Of a stretch of DNA of 35,590 bases, positions 8,397-16,767 are shown piece after piece. How positions within the stretch are numbered: the first letter of the stretch is position 1; the number at the start of each line of letters is the position of its first letter. The stretch covers positions 1 to 35,590 of the forward strand of contig JAKLKQ010000066.1 in assembly GCA_023150555.1 (NCBI GenBank), read 5' to 3'. Both the position numbers and the translations under genes were made by a program. A model generated the notes under the pieces. It saw only the letters and a program-made list of their open reading frames with translations, had not been told where the DNA came from and ran no database searches. This DNA is from Planctomycetota bacterium. Lineage in GTDB: Bacteria > Planctomycetota > SZUA-567 > H5-PLA8.

Positions 8397-9637
8397 AAAA
8401 CCTGTGGATTGCCCTGTCGTTCCTGGGCCTGGCGGCCGGCGCCGCCGAAAACCCGCTGGCTGGCCTGCCATCCAAAGCCCAGGGGGCACACGTGGCCAAG
8501 ATCCAAGGGCTCGGCGATAACTCGTGGGCGGTGCTCGGCTGTCCGGCGCCGGACCCCAAGTACGGCGTGGCCCGCGGACGTTCCTGGTGCTCCAAGATGG
8601 CAGCTGCGGAGAACCTGGGCGGGGCATTCCTCTGCGGCACGGGCGTCCACGGCGCCACCCCCGACGGCCGTTACATGGACGACCTGTGGTTCTACGATGC
8701 CCACGCTCACCGCTGGATTTGCCTCTATCCCGGCGCGGATCCCAAGACCCTGAAGTTGCACCTTGATAAGAACGGCTTCGAGGTGAACGAGGCGGGCGAC
8801 CATATCCCGGTCTCGTACCTCTCGCACGCCTACAACAACACCACCTACAACCCGGACCTCAAGCTCTACCACATCATGTGGACGCAGTGCCCGTGGTGGA
8901 CCAAGGCGTTGCCCCAACGTTACGACTGGCTGGACGTCCCGGCGGAAAAGCGTACCTACGGCAACGTGGGCGGGATCATCCCGCTGACCAAGCACCCGCT
9001 CTTCTGGGACGTGGCCAAGGGCCGGTGGGACCGCAAGTTCGTCGAGGGCGCCGGCCCCGGCGGACGCTTCGAGGGCGTAGCCGAGTACATTCCTTCGCTC
9101 AAGAAAACCTTCTACACCCACAGCGGCACGACCTGGTTCTACGATTACGCCGCCAACACCTGGACCGCCGGGCCCAAGGTGCCCGCTTCGATAAAGGGGA
9201 TCGACTCCAACGGCTGCTACGACGCCAAGCGCGAGCGTATCTATGTGGCCCAGGGCAGGGGCTTCGCCGTCTTCGACATCAAGGCCAACACGTGGCAGGA
9301 GGTCCAGGCGCCGGGCCAGCCGGAGGATCTCGGCAACACCAACAGCAACCACATGAACTTCGACAGCGCCAACGGCGTAGTCCTGTGGCAGAAGAAGAAG
9401 GGGCCGGTCTTCATCTACGACCCGGACGCCAACACGTGGACCGACGCGGGCAGCGCCTTCCCGGAAGTGCCCTGGAAGAAATACAGCGTCCGGTACATGG
9501 GCTCGCACGGGTTCTACAGCGCCGAGCTGAACGTCCATTTCTTCTACCTGGCCGGCGACAGCGGCAACACCGACGCAAACATGCTGGTCTACCGATACAA
9601 GCGCGCCGCGCAGGGCGTCGAGCAGGCCGCGAAATAA
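8393..9637 (+). CDS. Secreted Kelch-like beta-propeller protein, paralogue 1
   Basis: 414-residue exported protein. The signal peptide is about 1-18 (MKNLWIALSFLGLAAGAA), then NPLAGLPSK. The body has Kelch-like blades with repeated D-x-W-F-Y-D and T-x-W-x elements (YMDDLWFYDAHAHRWICLYP, TTWFYDYAANTWTAGP, FIYDPDANTWTDAG, YDAKRERIYVAQG). It is closely related along its whole length to the next gene (9654-10913), sharing for example GTGVHG/ATGVHG, the HRWICLYPGA and PVSYLSHAYN strings and the C-terminus YRYKRAAQ-VEQAAK, so the two arose by tandem duplication. The substrate or partner is unknown; such proteins often bind carbohydrates or act in the cell envelope. It starts within the stop of the preceding gene. 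Confidence 0.78.
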   Translation: MKNLWIALSFLGLAAGAAENPLAGLPSKAQGAHVAKIQGLGDNSWAVLGCPAPDPKYGVARGRSWCSKMAAAENLGGAFLCGTGVHGATPDGRYMDDLWFYDAHAHRWICLYPGADPKTLKLHLDKNGFEVNEAGDHIPVSYLSHAYNNTTYNPDLKLYHIMWTQCPWWTKALPQRYDWLDVPAEKRTYGNVGGIIPLTKHPLFWDVAKGRWDRKFVEGAGPGGRFEGVAEYIPSLKKTFYTHSGTTWFYDYAANTWTAGPKVPASIKGIDSNGCYDAKRERIYVAQGRGFAVFDIKANTWQEVQAPGQPEDLGNTNSNHMNFDSANGVVLWQKKKGPVFIYDPDANTWTDAGSAFPEVPWKKYSVRYMGSHGFYSAELNVHFFYLAGDSGNTDANMLVYRYKRAAQGVEQAAK

Positions 9638-9653
9638 GGGAGGGCCTCAGAAC

Positions 9654-10913
9654 ATGCGACCGATTCCAACCGCCGCGGTGCTGGTCCTTGTGCTCACCTT
9701 CGTTGCACGAGGCGAAGACGCCGCGGAAGAGAAGAACCCCCTGGCCGCGCTGCCGTCCAAGCCCGGCCCGCACCTCGAGAAGGTCAAGGCGATGGGCAAC
9801 GACGCGTGGCTTGAATTGGGCGCACCCGAGCCCGACCCGAAGTGGGGCATGGGCCGCGGCCGCGCGTATTCGTCAAAAATGGCCTACGCTTCCGACCTGA
9901 ACGGCGCCTTCTTCTGCGCGACGGGCGTGCACGGCTACGTGAAGCCCGACGGCCACTACATGGACGACCTCTTCTTCTACGACGCCGCGGCACACCGCTG
10001 GATCTGCCTGTACCCCGGCGCGAGCAAGGAGACGAAGCTGAAACTCAACGAGCACGGCTTCGAGGTGACCCTAGACGGCAAGCAGCAGCCGGTCTCGTAC
10101 CTTTCGCACGCCTACAACATGGTCACCTACAATCCGAAGCGCCGCGTCTACATGGTGCTGCACCACCCGTGCCCCTGGTGGGCACAGGCCCTGCCGCAGC
10201 GCTACGAATGGCTGGGCGTTCCGGAAGACCAGCGCAAGAGCGGCTACCAGATGGGCAAACTGAACAGGGACGCCAAGCACCCGATCTTCTGGGACGTCGA
10301 CAAGAACCGGTTCGCGCGGCCGTTCGTGGAAGACCCGGCCGGCCCGAAAAAGACCGACTGCAGCGTGCTGGAATACATTCCCGAACGCGACCAGGCCTTC
10401 CTGCTCAACGGCGGCCTCACCTACTTCTACGACTTCGCGTCGAACAAGTGGACCGACACCGGCGCGCGGGTGAAGATCCCCTACGACTACGTCGGTTGCT
10501 ACGACGCGAAACGGGGAAAGGTCTATGTGCTCAAGAATGCGGACCTGTTCGCCTACGATCTGAAGGAAAACACCTGGACGCCCAAGGCCAAGGCGCCCGC
10601 GGCGTTCGGGTTCTCGACGCGCGGGCAACTCGACTTCGACGCCGCCAGCGGCATGGCGATCGGATTCAACTTCCACGGGACGAAGGAGAATCCCGGCGAG
10701 CGCGGCACGTACATCTACGATCCCGACGCCGATGCGTGGACCAAGTCGCCCGCCGCTCTGCCGGCCTGGCGCGGCGTGGCCTGCTCCTTCTACCACGCGG
10801 CCCTGAACGCCCACTATGTCCACGTCGCCAACGACAGCCGCGACGACGGAAAGTTCTACGTCTACCGATACAAGCGCGCCGCGCAGCCCGTCGAACAGGC
10901 CGCGAAGGAATAA
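9654..10913 (+). CDS. Secreted Kelch-like beta-propeller protein, paralogue 2
   Basis: 419-residue exported protein with an N-terminal signal peptide ending near residue 20 (LVLVLTFVARG), followed by NPLAALPSK. It carries the same Kelch-type blade pattern as paralogue 1: DLFFYDAAAHRWICLYPG, LTYFYDFASNKWTDTG, YDAKRGKVYVL, LFAYDLKENTWTPKA, YIYDPDADAWTKSP. The conserved WW of the CPWWTKALPQRY/CPWWAQALPQRY segment lies mid-protein in both copies. The start has a strong GGGAGGG, 17 bp after the previous stop. Sequence differences are spread along the gene, which suggests an old duplication, except for a 27-bp identical stretch near the 3' ends. Function unknown; probably periplasmic or surface-bound. 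Confidence 0.78.
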   Translation: MRPIPTAAVLVLVLTFVARGEDAAEEKNPLAALPSKPGPHLEKVKAMGNDAWLELGAPEPDPKWGMGRGRAYSSKMAYASDLNGAFFCATGVHGYVKPDGHYMDDLFFYDAAAHRWICLYPGASKETKLKLNEHGFEVTLDGKQQPVSYLSHAYNMVTYNPKRRVYMVLHHPCPWWAQALPQRYEWLGVPEDQRKSGYQMGKLNRDAKHPIFWDVDKNRFARPFVEDPAGPKKTDCSVLEYIPERDQAFLLNGGLTYFYDFASNKWTDTGARVKIPYDYVGCYDAKRGKVYVLKNADLFAYDLKENTWTPKAKAPAAFGFSTRGQLDFDAASGMAIGFNFHGTKENPGERGTYIYDPDADAWTKSPAALPAWRGVACSFYHAALNAHYVHVANDSRDDGKFYVYRYKRAAQPVEQAAKE

Positions 10914-10926
10914 GGAGTCCGAGCCC

Positions 10927-13713
10927 ATGCACGCGCACCGCATCGTCCTGGTCGCCTGCGGACTGCTTCTCGGCGCGGCCGGCCTGCACGGCGCCGACCG
11001 CGACGCCTACATCGAGAAACGCGCGAAGGTCTTCGAGTTCGCAGCGGCACCTTCGGTCACGCGCGCGGGCGACGCGGTGACGGTTTCGTTCGCGGCCAAG
11101 GAAGCCTGCGATGTGACGGTCTGCATCGAGGACGCCGGCGGGCGCATCATCCGGCACCTCGCCAGCGGCCTGCTGGGCGAGAACGCCCCGCCGCCGTTCG
11201 CGAAAGGCGCGCTGAAGCAGGCCCTGGTGTGGGACGGCAAGGACGACGCGGGGCACTACGTGGACAACAAGGAGGCCTGCACGGTCCGCGTCTCGCTGGG
11301 CCTGAAGGCCGCCTTCGAGCGCAATCTTTTCCAGCACGACAAGAAGCGCGTCGGCATGCTGCGCAACGGCTCGATCTGCGCGCAGCCCGAGGGCGTGTAC
11401 GTGTACCAGGGCGCGGGCGTCGAGATGGTGCGGCTGTACGGCCACGACGGGAATTATCTGCGCACCGTGTATCCCTTCCCCGCCGGCAAAATCCGGGACG
11501 TGAAAGGCCTGGAGTGGAAGACGGGTTTCGACGGCTTCGAGTATCCGCAGAAGCAGGGCTACTGGCGGCCCACGCTGCTGTCCGGCGGCACCGGGGACGG
11601 ACACCACTGGGGCAGCGCCGCGACGTCGCTGGCCGTCGCCAACGGGCGCGTCGCGGTCTGCGGCGACAAGCTCTCGCGCTTCGCCACCGACGGGACCTCC
11701 GGCGGCATGACCGTGCTCGGGCCGCAACTCGGCATTCCCTTGCAGGCCGGCAAAGAAAAGTTCATGTTCGATCCGTTCGCCGCGGCGCTCTCGCCCGACG
11801 GCAAGACCCTCTACACCACCGGCTACTACGTGAACACGCGCCCGCTGGGCGGGCCGATCCTGATCCCCGACATCAAGTGGCGCCACGGCCTGTTCCGCAT
11901 GGACCTGGCCTCGGACAAGGAGCCCGAGCTGTGGCTGGGCCGCGCCGAAGCCGACGACAAGAACGAGCAGGACAACAAGAGCGGCACCGGCCTCTACATG
12001 CCCGCCGGCGTCTGCTGCGACAGCGAAGGCAACGTCTACGTCGCCGACTTCTACAACGACCGCGTGCAGGTCTACTCGTCCGAGCGCAAACTGCTGAAGA
12101 GCATCCCCGTCGAGGGGCCCTCGACGGTCCAGGTGCATCACAAAACCGGCGAACTCTACGTCTTCTCCTGGGCGCAGGCCAACCGCTGGGTGAAGCTCAA
12201 GCCCATCAAGCCCATGCTGCGCGTCTTCGCTTCCTGGAAGGACCCGAAGAAGACCGCCGAGTACCCGCTGCCCCTCCACGGCTGGGGCGAACAGCCGCGC
12301 TGGATGGCGGAGGTGCCCGTGCGCGCGGCGGTGGATAGCTGGACGGATCCGCCCACCGTCTGGCTGATGCCCGGCTGGCCGAACGACGAAGAGGAACAGG
12401 AGACGCTGCTCTCCACGGGCATCAACCTCTATCGCCCGAATGACGGGAAGCTCGAGCTGGTGCAGAGTTTCCACAAGGAAGTGAACGAGGCGATCGGCCG
12501 CGCGCGCCCGCCGGAGTTCCAGCGCCAGCGCCTGTACGTCGACCCGCGCAACGGGATGCTGTACGTCGGAGAAGGCGACGGCAACAACAACATGACCTTC
12601 TCGAACCTCGTGCAGGTCGATCCCGAGACCGGGCGCTGCGCCATCAAGAAGATGCCGTACAACACCGAAGACCTGGCCCTCGACAACGACGGGCTCGCCT
12701 ACCTGCGGACATCCTTCGAGGTCGGACGCTTCGTCTTCGACTCCTGGCGCGAGGTGCCCTTCGACTACGGCGAAGAGGTCACGCCGGACTTCGGCACCGA
12801 GAAGCAGCTCATCGGCGGGCTGAAGCTGCCTTCGAACAAGCCCGTCTACTGGCACCAGTCCGGCCTGGACGTCACGCCCACCGGCGACATCGTCGTGCAC
12901 TGCTACAACGCGAAGAACACGCGCGAGAAGTCGCAGCTCGAAGGCGGCTACAAGCACCGGGACGTCCTGCCCACCGGCAAACCCTACACGCCGCGCCTGT
13001 ACCCCGGGCGCTACGCGCACAGCGAGGTCCACGTCTGGGACAAGCACGGCCAGGCGCGCTTCCAGGACACGATCCAGGGCCTGCCCGGCGGGCACGGCAC
13101 CGCCATCGACGCCCACGGCGACATCTACGTGCTGGCCGAAGTCCACCGCCTGATCGACGGCAAGGAAGCCTACGGCGAGAACGCCGGCACGCTGATGAAG
13201 TTCAAGGTCGGACAGGGCAAGCTCTATGCAAGCCGGGGCCACGGCTGCCCCGTGCCGCTCGACGAAATATCGAAGCCCGCCGGCCTGCCGGCCGCCGCCA
13301 GCGAGCAGATGGGCCAGGTGTGGGTGGAAGGCGCCGAGTGGCTGTACGGCGGCCTCGGCATCGCGCGCCCCGGCGCGCCCTGCCAGTGCTGGAACACGCG
13401 CTTCGACCTCGACGGCTTCGGGCGCAGCTTCGCGCCGGAGACCGACCGCTGCCAGATCGCGGTGCTGGACAGCAACGGGAACCTGCTCCTGCGGATCGGC
13501 CGCTACGGCAACGTCGACAGCGCCGGTCCCCAGAGCGCCCTGCCCCTGGGCGGGGACGAGGTCGGCCTGGTCTACCCCGTCTACGTCGCCACGCACACCG
13601 ACCGGCGGCTCTTCATCGCCGATCCGGGCAACGGCCGCATCTGCGGCGTCAAGCTGGGCTACCACGCCGAGGCCAAGGTCGCGCTCAAGGACGTGCCGAA
13701 CGCGAAGAAGTAG
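10927..13713 (+). CDS. Large secreted NHL-like propeller protein
   Basis: 928-residue exported protein. A signal peptide is at about 1-22 (ending GLHGA). A FlgD/Ig-like beta domain follows (about 40-115, with VTVSFAAKEACDVTVCIEDAGGRIIRHL and the LVWDGKDDAG turn). Multiple NHL/SMP-30-like propeller segments come next: GVCCDSEGNVYVADFYNDRVQVYS, GTAIDAHGDIYVLAE, TDRRLFIADPGNGRI. A Cys-rich CQCW lies near residue 820. The family usually makes extracellular or periplasmic binding platforms; its ligand is not evident. ATG 10927 follows AAGGAG by 8 nt and is 13 bp after the paralogue pair, making it the last member of the regulator-led run. A longer frame from 10816 would overlap the previous gene and lacks a signal peptide at its start, so it was not used. 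Confidence 0.8.
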   Translation: MHAHRIVLVACGLLLGAAGLHGADRDAYIEKRAKVFEFAAAPSVTRAGDAVTVSFAAKEACDVTVCIEDAGGRIIRHLASGLLGENAPPPFAKGALKQALVWDGKDDAGHYVDNKEACTVRVSLGLKAAFERNLFQHDKKRVGMLRNGSICAQPEGVYVYQGAGVEMVRLYGHDGNYLRTVYPFPAGKIRDVKGLEWKTGFDGFEYPQKQGYWRPTLLSGGTGDGHHWGSAATSLAVANGRVAVCGDKLSRFATDGTSGGMTVLGPQLGIPLQAGKEKFMFDPFAAALSPDGKTLYTTGYYVNTRPLGGPILIPDIKWRHGLFRMDLASDKEPELWLGRAEADDKNEQDNKSGTGLYMPAGVCCDSEGNVYVADFYNDRVQVYSSERKLLKSIPVEGPSTVQVHHKTGELYVFSWAQANRWVKLKPIKPMLRVFASWKDPKKTAEYPLPLHGWGEQPRWMAEVPVRAAVDSWTDPPTVWLMPGWPNDEEEQETLLSTGINLYRPNDGKLELVQSFHKEVNEAIGRARPPEFQRQRLYVDPRNGMLYVGEGDGNNNMTFSNLVQVDPETGRCAIKKMPYNTEDLALDNDGLAYLRTSFEVGRFVFDSWREVPFDYGEEVTPDFGTEKQLIGGLKLPSNKPVYWHQSGLDVTPTGDIVVHCYNAKNTREKSQLEGGYKHRDVLPTGKPYTPRLYPGRYAHSEVHVWDKHGQARFQDTIQGLPGGHGTAIDAHGDIYVLAEVHRLIDGKEAYGENAGTLMKFKVGQGKLYASRGHGCPVPLDEISKPAGLPAAASEQMGQVWVEGAEWLYGGLGIARPGAPCQCWNTRFDLDGFGRSFAPETDRCQIAVLDSNGNLLLRIGRYGNVDSAGPQSALPLGGDEVGLVYPVYVATHTDRRLFIADPGNGRICGVKLGYHAEAKVALKDVPNAKK

Positions 13714-13763
13714 CGTTTTCGAAGCCTCGACAAATCGCCGCGCACCGCAATACTTTACGGCGC

Positions 13764-15689
13764 ATGGCGGACACCACCAAGGCAACCACACTCCAGGCGG
13801 GCAAAGCCCAACCGCCGCGCGCCGCGCGGATCGACCTCCAGGCCGTGCTGCTGGTGGTCCTGCCCATCCTCCTTTACCTGCCGTCGCTGGGCTTCGGGTT
13901 GCTCGGCTACGACGACGACGCCTATTACCTGCAGAACCCCGACCTGCGCCTCGACGGGCTGGCCGGACTCGCCGCCGTCTGGAAGCACGTCTACTACAGC
14001 GATTACATGCCGCTGACGCAGCTGACGCTGTGGCTGGACGCGAAGCTCTTCGGCGTCGAACAGTTCTGGGGCGCGCGCCTGCACGGGCTGCTGTGGTTCG
14101 GCGCGGGCACGCTGGCGCTGCGCGCGCTGGTGGCGCGCATCACGGGCCGGCCGGGCCTGGCCTTTGCGGCGGCGCTGCTGTACGCGCTGCATCCGGTCTG
14201 CGCTCCGTCGGTGCTGTGGCTGGCCGAACGCAAGAACCTGGTCTGCTTCGCGCTGATGCTTTGGAGCGCCGAACGCTACGTGAAGGCGCGCGAGCACAAC
14301 AACGCCACGCTGGGCGCGGTGGCCTTTTTGCTGTGCGCGGCGGCGCTGCTGGCCAAGGTCCAGGCGCTGGTGCTGCCCGGCCTCCTGGTGGCCTACGAGA
14401 TCCTCCTGCGCGGCGAGCGCTTGTACCGCGGCCTGAAGTGGTGGGGGCCTTTCGCACTCTTGTGCGGCGCCTTCCTAGCGCTGAACCTGATGTACGTGCG
14501 CGACGACGCCGCGCACGTCGTCGCCGGCGGCAGCCGCGTCGCGGCGATCGCCACCGACGGCCCGATCCTGCTGCATTACCTGTGGAACACCGTCTGCCCG
14601 CTGAACCTGGCTTTCTTCTACATGGTCCGCGAACTGCCCGCGTCCTCCACGATCGGCTGGGCGGCGTGGGCCGGGTTCCTGGCGATATCGGGCCTGCTCC
14701 TGTGGCTGGCGCGGGAGCGCGCGCAGTTCGCCTTCTTCTGGATCACCGGCCTGGGCGCGCTGGCGCCGACCATGAACCTCTTTCCGCAGACCTTCACGAT
14801 GGCCGACCACTACCTGCACTGGGCGTTCTGCGGCTGGATCCCGGCACTGGTGCTGCTGGCCGACGGCTGCCTGGTGGTTGCCGCGAAGCACTTCGCCTTC
14901 GACGCGCGGCGTTCCGTGCTGGCGGCCTTCGCGCTGGGGCTGGCGGTTTTAACCTTCCTGCGCATCGAACCGTACCGTTCGATGGAAGCGCTGATGCTGC
15001 ACAACATCGCCACGCAGCCGCAGAGCGCCAATGCGTGGTCGCGGTACGCGGTGCTGCTGCACGAACGCCGGCACGAGCCCGGCGACAAGACCTTGACCGA
15101 CGCATGCGCGAACGCCCTGAACGCGCCCGACGCCGCGCGGTTGCAGGTACCCCTTCGCGCGATGCACGTGATGGACCTGGCCGAAGGCCTGTACCGGCAG
15201 GGCAAGGGCGAGGAGATCGGCGCGTTGCTCGACCGGGAGCGCCCTTACTTTACCGGGCCGTGGGCGCTGAAGGGTATCCTCGTTCAGGCCTGGATCAACG
15301 CGCGCACCGGCAGCCCCCGGCAGGCGCTTCAGGTATTGGGCGAAAAGTTCGACGCGGCACACCAGGAAGCCGCCGTGAAGCTGCGGGAGCAGTGCCGCGG
15401 GGGAGAGACCTTGCCCGATGCGCGGGCGCCGCTCGTGATCCTGCAGATGCCGCCGGCCGATGCCTACACGCAGCAGTTCGCGCGGCAGGTCCATTACGAG
15501 ATCCTGGAGATCCTCGCCACCGCGCACCTGAACGCCGGCGACTCGGAAGCCTCCTTCGACGTGGCGGCGGTGCTGGTGAATCTGGCGCCGGGCTTTCCGC
15601 CCGGCCGGCGGGCGCTGGCGGCCGCGTACCGGGCGCTGGGGCTGCCCGATGCGGCTGCGCGTCTCGAAGGCGATTCGAAAGGGAAGTGA
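13764..15689 (+). CDS. TMTC-like GT-C membrane glycosyltransferase with TPR-like tail
   Basis: 641-residue protein. The N-terminal about 395 residues contain around nine to ten hydrophobic segments; the C-terminal about 240 are soluble, helical and TPR-like. After the first membrane segment comes an acidic DDD cluster (residues 50-52, in GYDDDAYYLQNPDLR), the place where GT-C enzymes carry their metal/lipid-phosphate-binding acidic motif. The later PLTQLTLWLDAKLFGV, LHPVCAPSVLWLAERKN and F-x-A-D-H-Y-L patterns match the TMTC/O-mannosyltransferase-like TPR proteins common in Planctomycetes and Verrucomicrobia. Those are inferred to transfer sugars from lipid carriers to exported proteins. Acceptors could include the secreted propellers encoded upstream (inference). 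It begins 50 bp after the NHL gene and lacks a clear ribosome binding site. The stop is 9 bp from the convergent STAS gene. Confidence 0.75.
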   Translation: MADTTKATTLQAGKAQPPRAARIDLQAVLLVVLPILLYLPSLGFGLLGYDDDAYYLQNPDLRLDGLAGLAAVWKHVYYSDYMPLTQLTLWLDAKLFGVEQFWGARLHGLLWFGAGTLALRALVARITGRPGLAFAAALLYALHPVCAPSVLWLAERKNLVCFALMLWSAERYVKAREHNNATLGAVAFLLCAAALLAKVQALVLPGLLVAYEILLRGERLYRGLKWWGPFALLCGAFLALNLMYVRDDAAHVVAGGSRVAAIATDGPILLHYLWNTVCPLNLAFFYMVRELPASSTIGWAAWAGFLAISGLLLWLARERAQFAFFWITGLGALAPTMNLFPQTFTMADHYLHWAFCGWIPALVLLADGCLVVAAKHFAFDARRSVLAAFALGLAVLTFLRIEPYRSMEALMLHNIATQPQSANAWSRYAVLLHERRHEPGDKTLTDACANALNAPDAARLQVPLRAMHVMDLAEGLYRQGKGEEIGALLDRERPYFTGPWALKGILVQAWINARTGSPRQALQVLGEKFDAAHQEAAVKLREQCRGGETLPDARAPLVILQMPPADAYTQQFARQVHYEILEILATAHLNAGDSEASFDVAAVLVNLAPGFPPGRRALAAAYRALGLPDAAARLEGDSKGK

Positions 15690-15698
15690 GACGGCCCG

Positions 15699-16043
15699 TC
15701 AGGAAGTCAGGACCTTTAGCGCCTCGGCTTCGGACGGGTAAAGGTTGAGGACCGACTCGACGCCCAGGATCTCGAAGACGTCCTTGGGCATGCCGCGCAC
15801 GCCGCTGCAGCAGGCGCGCCCGCCGGCCCGGATCACGGACTCGCCCAGGTTCAACACCGCGCCGACGGTCTCGCTGCAGATGTACGTGACGCCCGCCAGG
15901 TCGATCAGCAGCCGCATGCCCTTGGCGGGCTTGAACGACTCAATGTACGCATAGAACTCCTTGCTGCCCTTGTGGTGGTCCAGCTCGCCGCTGAGTTCCA
16001 CGACCGTCACGCCGCCTTCCGCATTGCGAATCTGGAAGCCCAC
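15699..16043 (-). CDS. STAS-domain anti-sigma factor antagonist-like protein
   Basis: 114-residue single STAS domain of the SpoIIAA/RsbV type: beta strands VTVVELSGELD and RLLIDLAGVTYICSETVGAVL, then a helix and a C-terminal LNLYPSEAEALKVL. In the switch loop the usual D-S-(S/T)-G is C-S-E-T, so the candidate phosphoacceptor Ser57 is retained but its flanks are altered. The GTG start at 16043 was chosen because an AAGGAG sits 6 nt upstream; the longer frame to 16109 has no such signal and adds a non-conserved tail. No anti-sigma kinase or phosphatase partner is adjacent, so its partner is unknown. It is transcribed away from the YkgJ/HD-GYP pair. Confidence 0.85.
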   Translation of the reverse strand: MGFQIRNAEGGVTVVELSGELDHHKGSKEFYAYIESFKPAKGMRLLIDLAGVTYICSETVGAVLNLGESVIRAGGRACCSGVRGMPKDVFEILGVESVLNLYPSEAEALKVLTS

Positions 16044-16200
16044 AGCGTTCTCCTTAGCACGTGCTCGCCCGGCGCCCTGCCTAGGCTCTATCATGCCACC
16101 GTGTTTCATCCGCGTCTAGAGACCAGGCGCGGCGGGCTATTCTTCTGGAATGGCACCAATCCCAGGCTAAAATGGTTGCTTTGCCTTTGAGGAGTGTATC

Positions 16201-16767
16201 GTGCCGATCGACGGTTCCCCTTGCGGACAGCCTATCGCAACCAACGCCGACGCTGAGCACGAGGCGCTCTGCAACCGCTGCGGCAAGTGCTGCTACAAGA
16301 AGGTCATCCTGGGGCGCACCGTCTTCATCACACCGTTTCCCTGCGAGTTCCTCGACACCGAGACCAACACCTGCACGGTCTACGAGAACCGCTACGAGAA
16401 GAACCCCAACTGCCTTCCCGTCGTGGACGCGCTGCGCCACAACGCCTTCCCCGCCGACTGCGGCTACGTCGAAAAGCGCGCCCCCGCAGGCTACCGACCC
16501 GCCCTGGACACCTGGAGCTGGGCCCACGACTGGGACGACTTCGACCGCTGGGCCGACGACCTGGACGTGAGCGTCGCCGTGCGCGAGAAGGTCCGTGCAC
16601 GCGGGCCCTGGGCGAAGCCGATGTGGGCGGAAGCCTTCGAGCGCATTCAAGCCCAGCAGGCCCAGCAACCGAACGTCGTGGACCTGCGCGAGGGCGCGCT
16701 CGGCCGACCGCAGCAGGCGCCCAGCCTAGCCGCGCTGGCCGCGAAGCGTAAGGACGGCGGCGCATGA
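16201..16767 (+). CDS. YkgJ-family cysteine-cluster protein
   Basis: 188-residue cytosolic protein with the YkgJ (CxxCxxCC) signature CNRCGKCC at residues 24-31, plus cysteines at 48, 57, 71 and 87 in the usual family positions (PFPCEFLD, NTCTVYENR, CLPV). The cluster is expected to hold a metal, zinc or iron-sulfur; the biochemical role of the family is not established. The C-terminal part (about 100-188) is helical and charged without a recognised domain. GTG 16201 has a GAGGAG upstream. The stop overlaps the start of the HD-GYP gene in ATGA, so the two are translationally coupled, which suggests a shared signalling function (inference). Confidence 0.85.
   Translation: MPIDGSPCGQPIATNADAEHEALCNRCGKCCYKKVILGRTVFITPFPCEFLDTETNTCTVYENRYEKNPNCLPVVDALRHNAFPADCGYVEKRAPAGYRPALDTWSWAHDWDDFDRWADDLDVSVAVREKVRARGPWAKPMWAEAFERIQAQQAQQPNVVDLREGALGRPQQAPSLAALAAKRKDGGA

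Noticed and set aside
10666..13791. 1041-codon open frame on the minus strand
   Set aside because: Antisense to the NHL-like gene, with no recognisable domain and no signal peptide; the plus-strand gene has signal peptide, ribosome binding site and family motifs.
16044..16200. Sigma-54 promoter (TGGCAC near 16151) between STAS and YkgJ genes
   Set aside because: The TTGC element is not at the required spacing, so the match is incidental.
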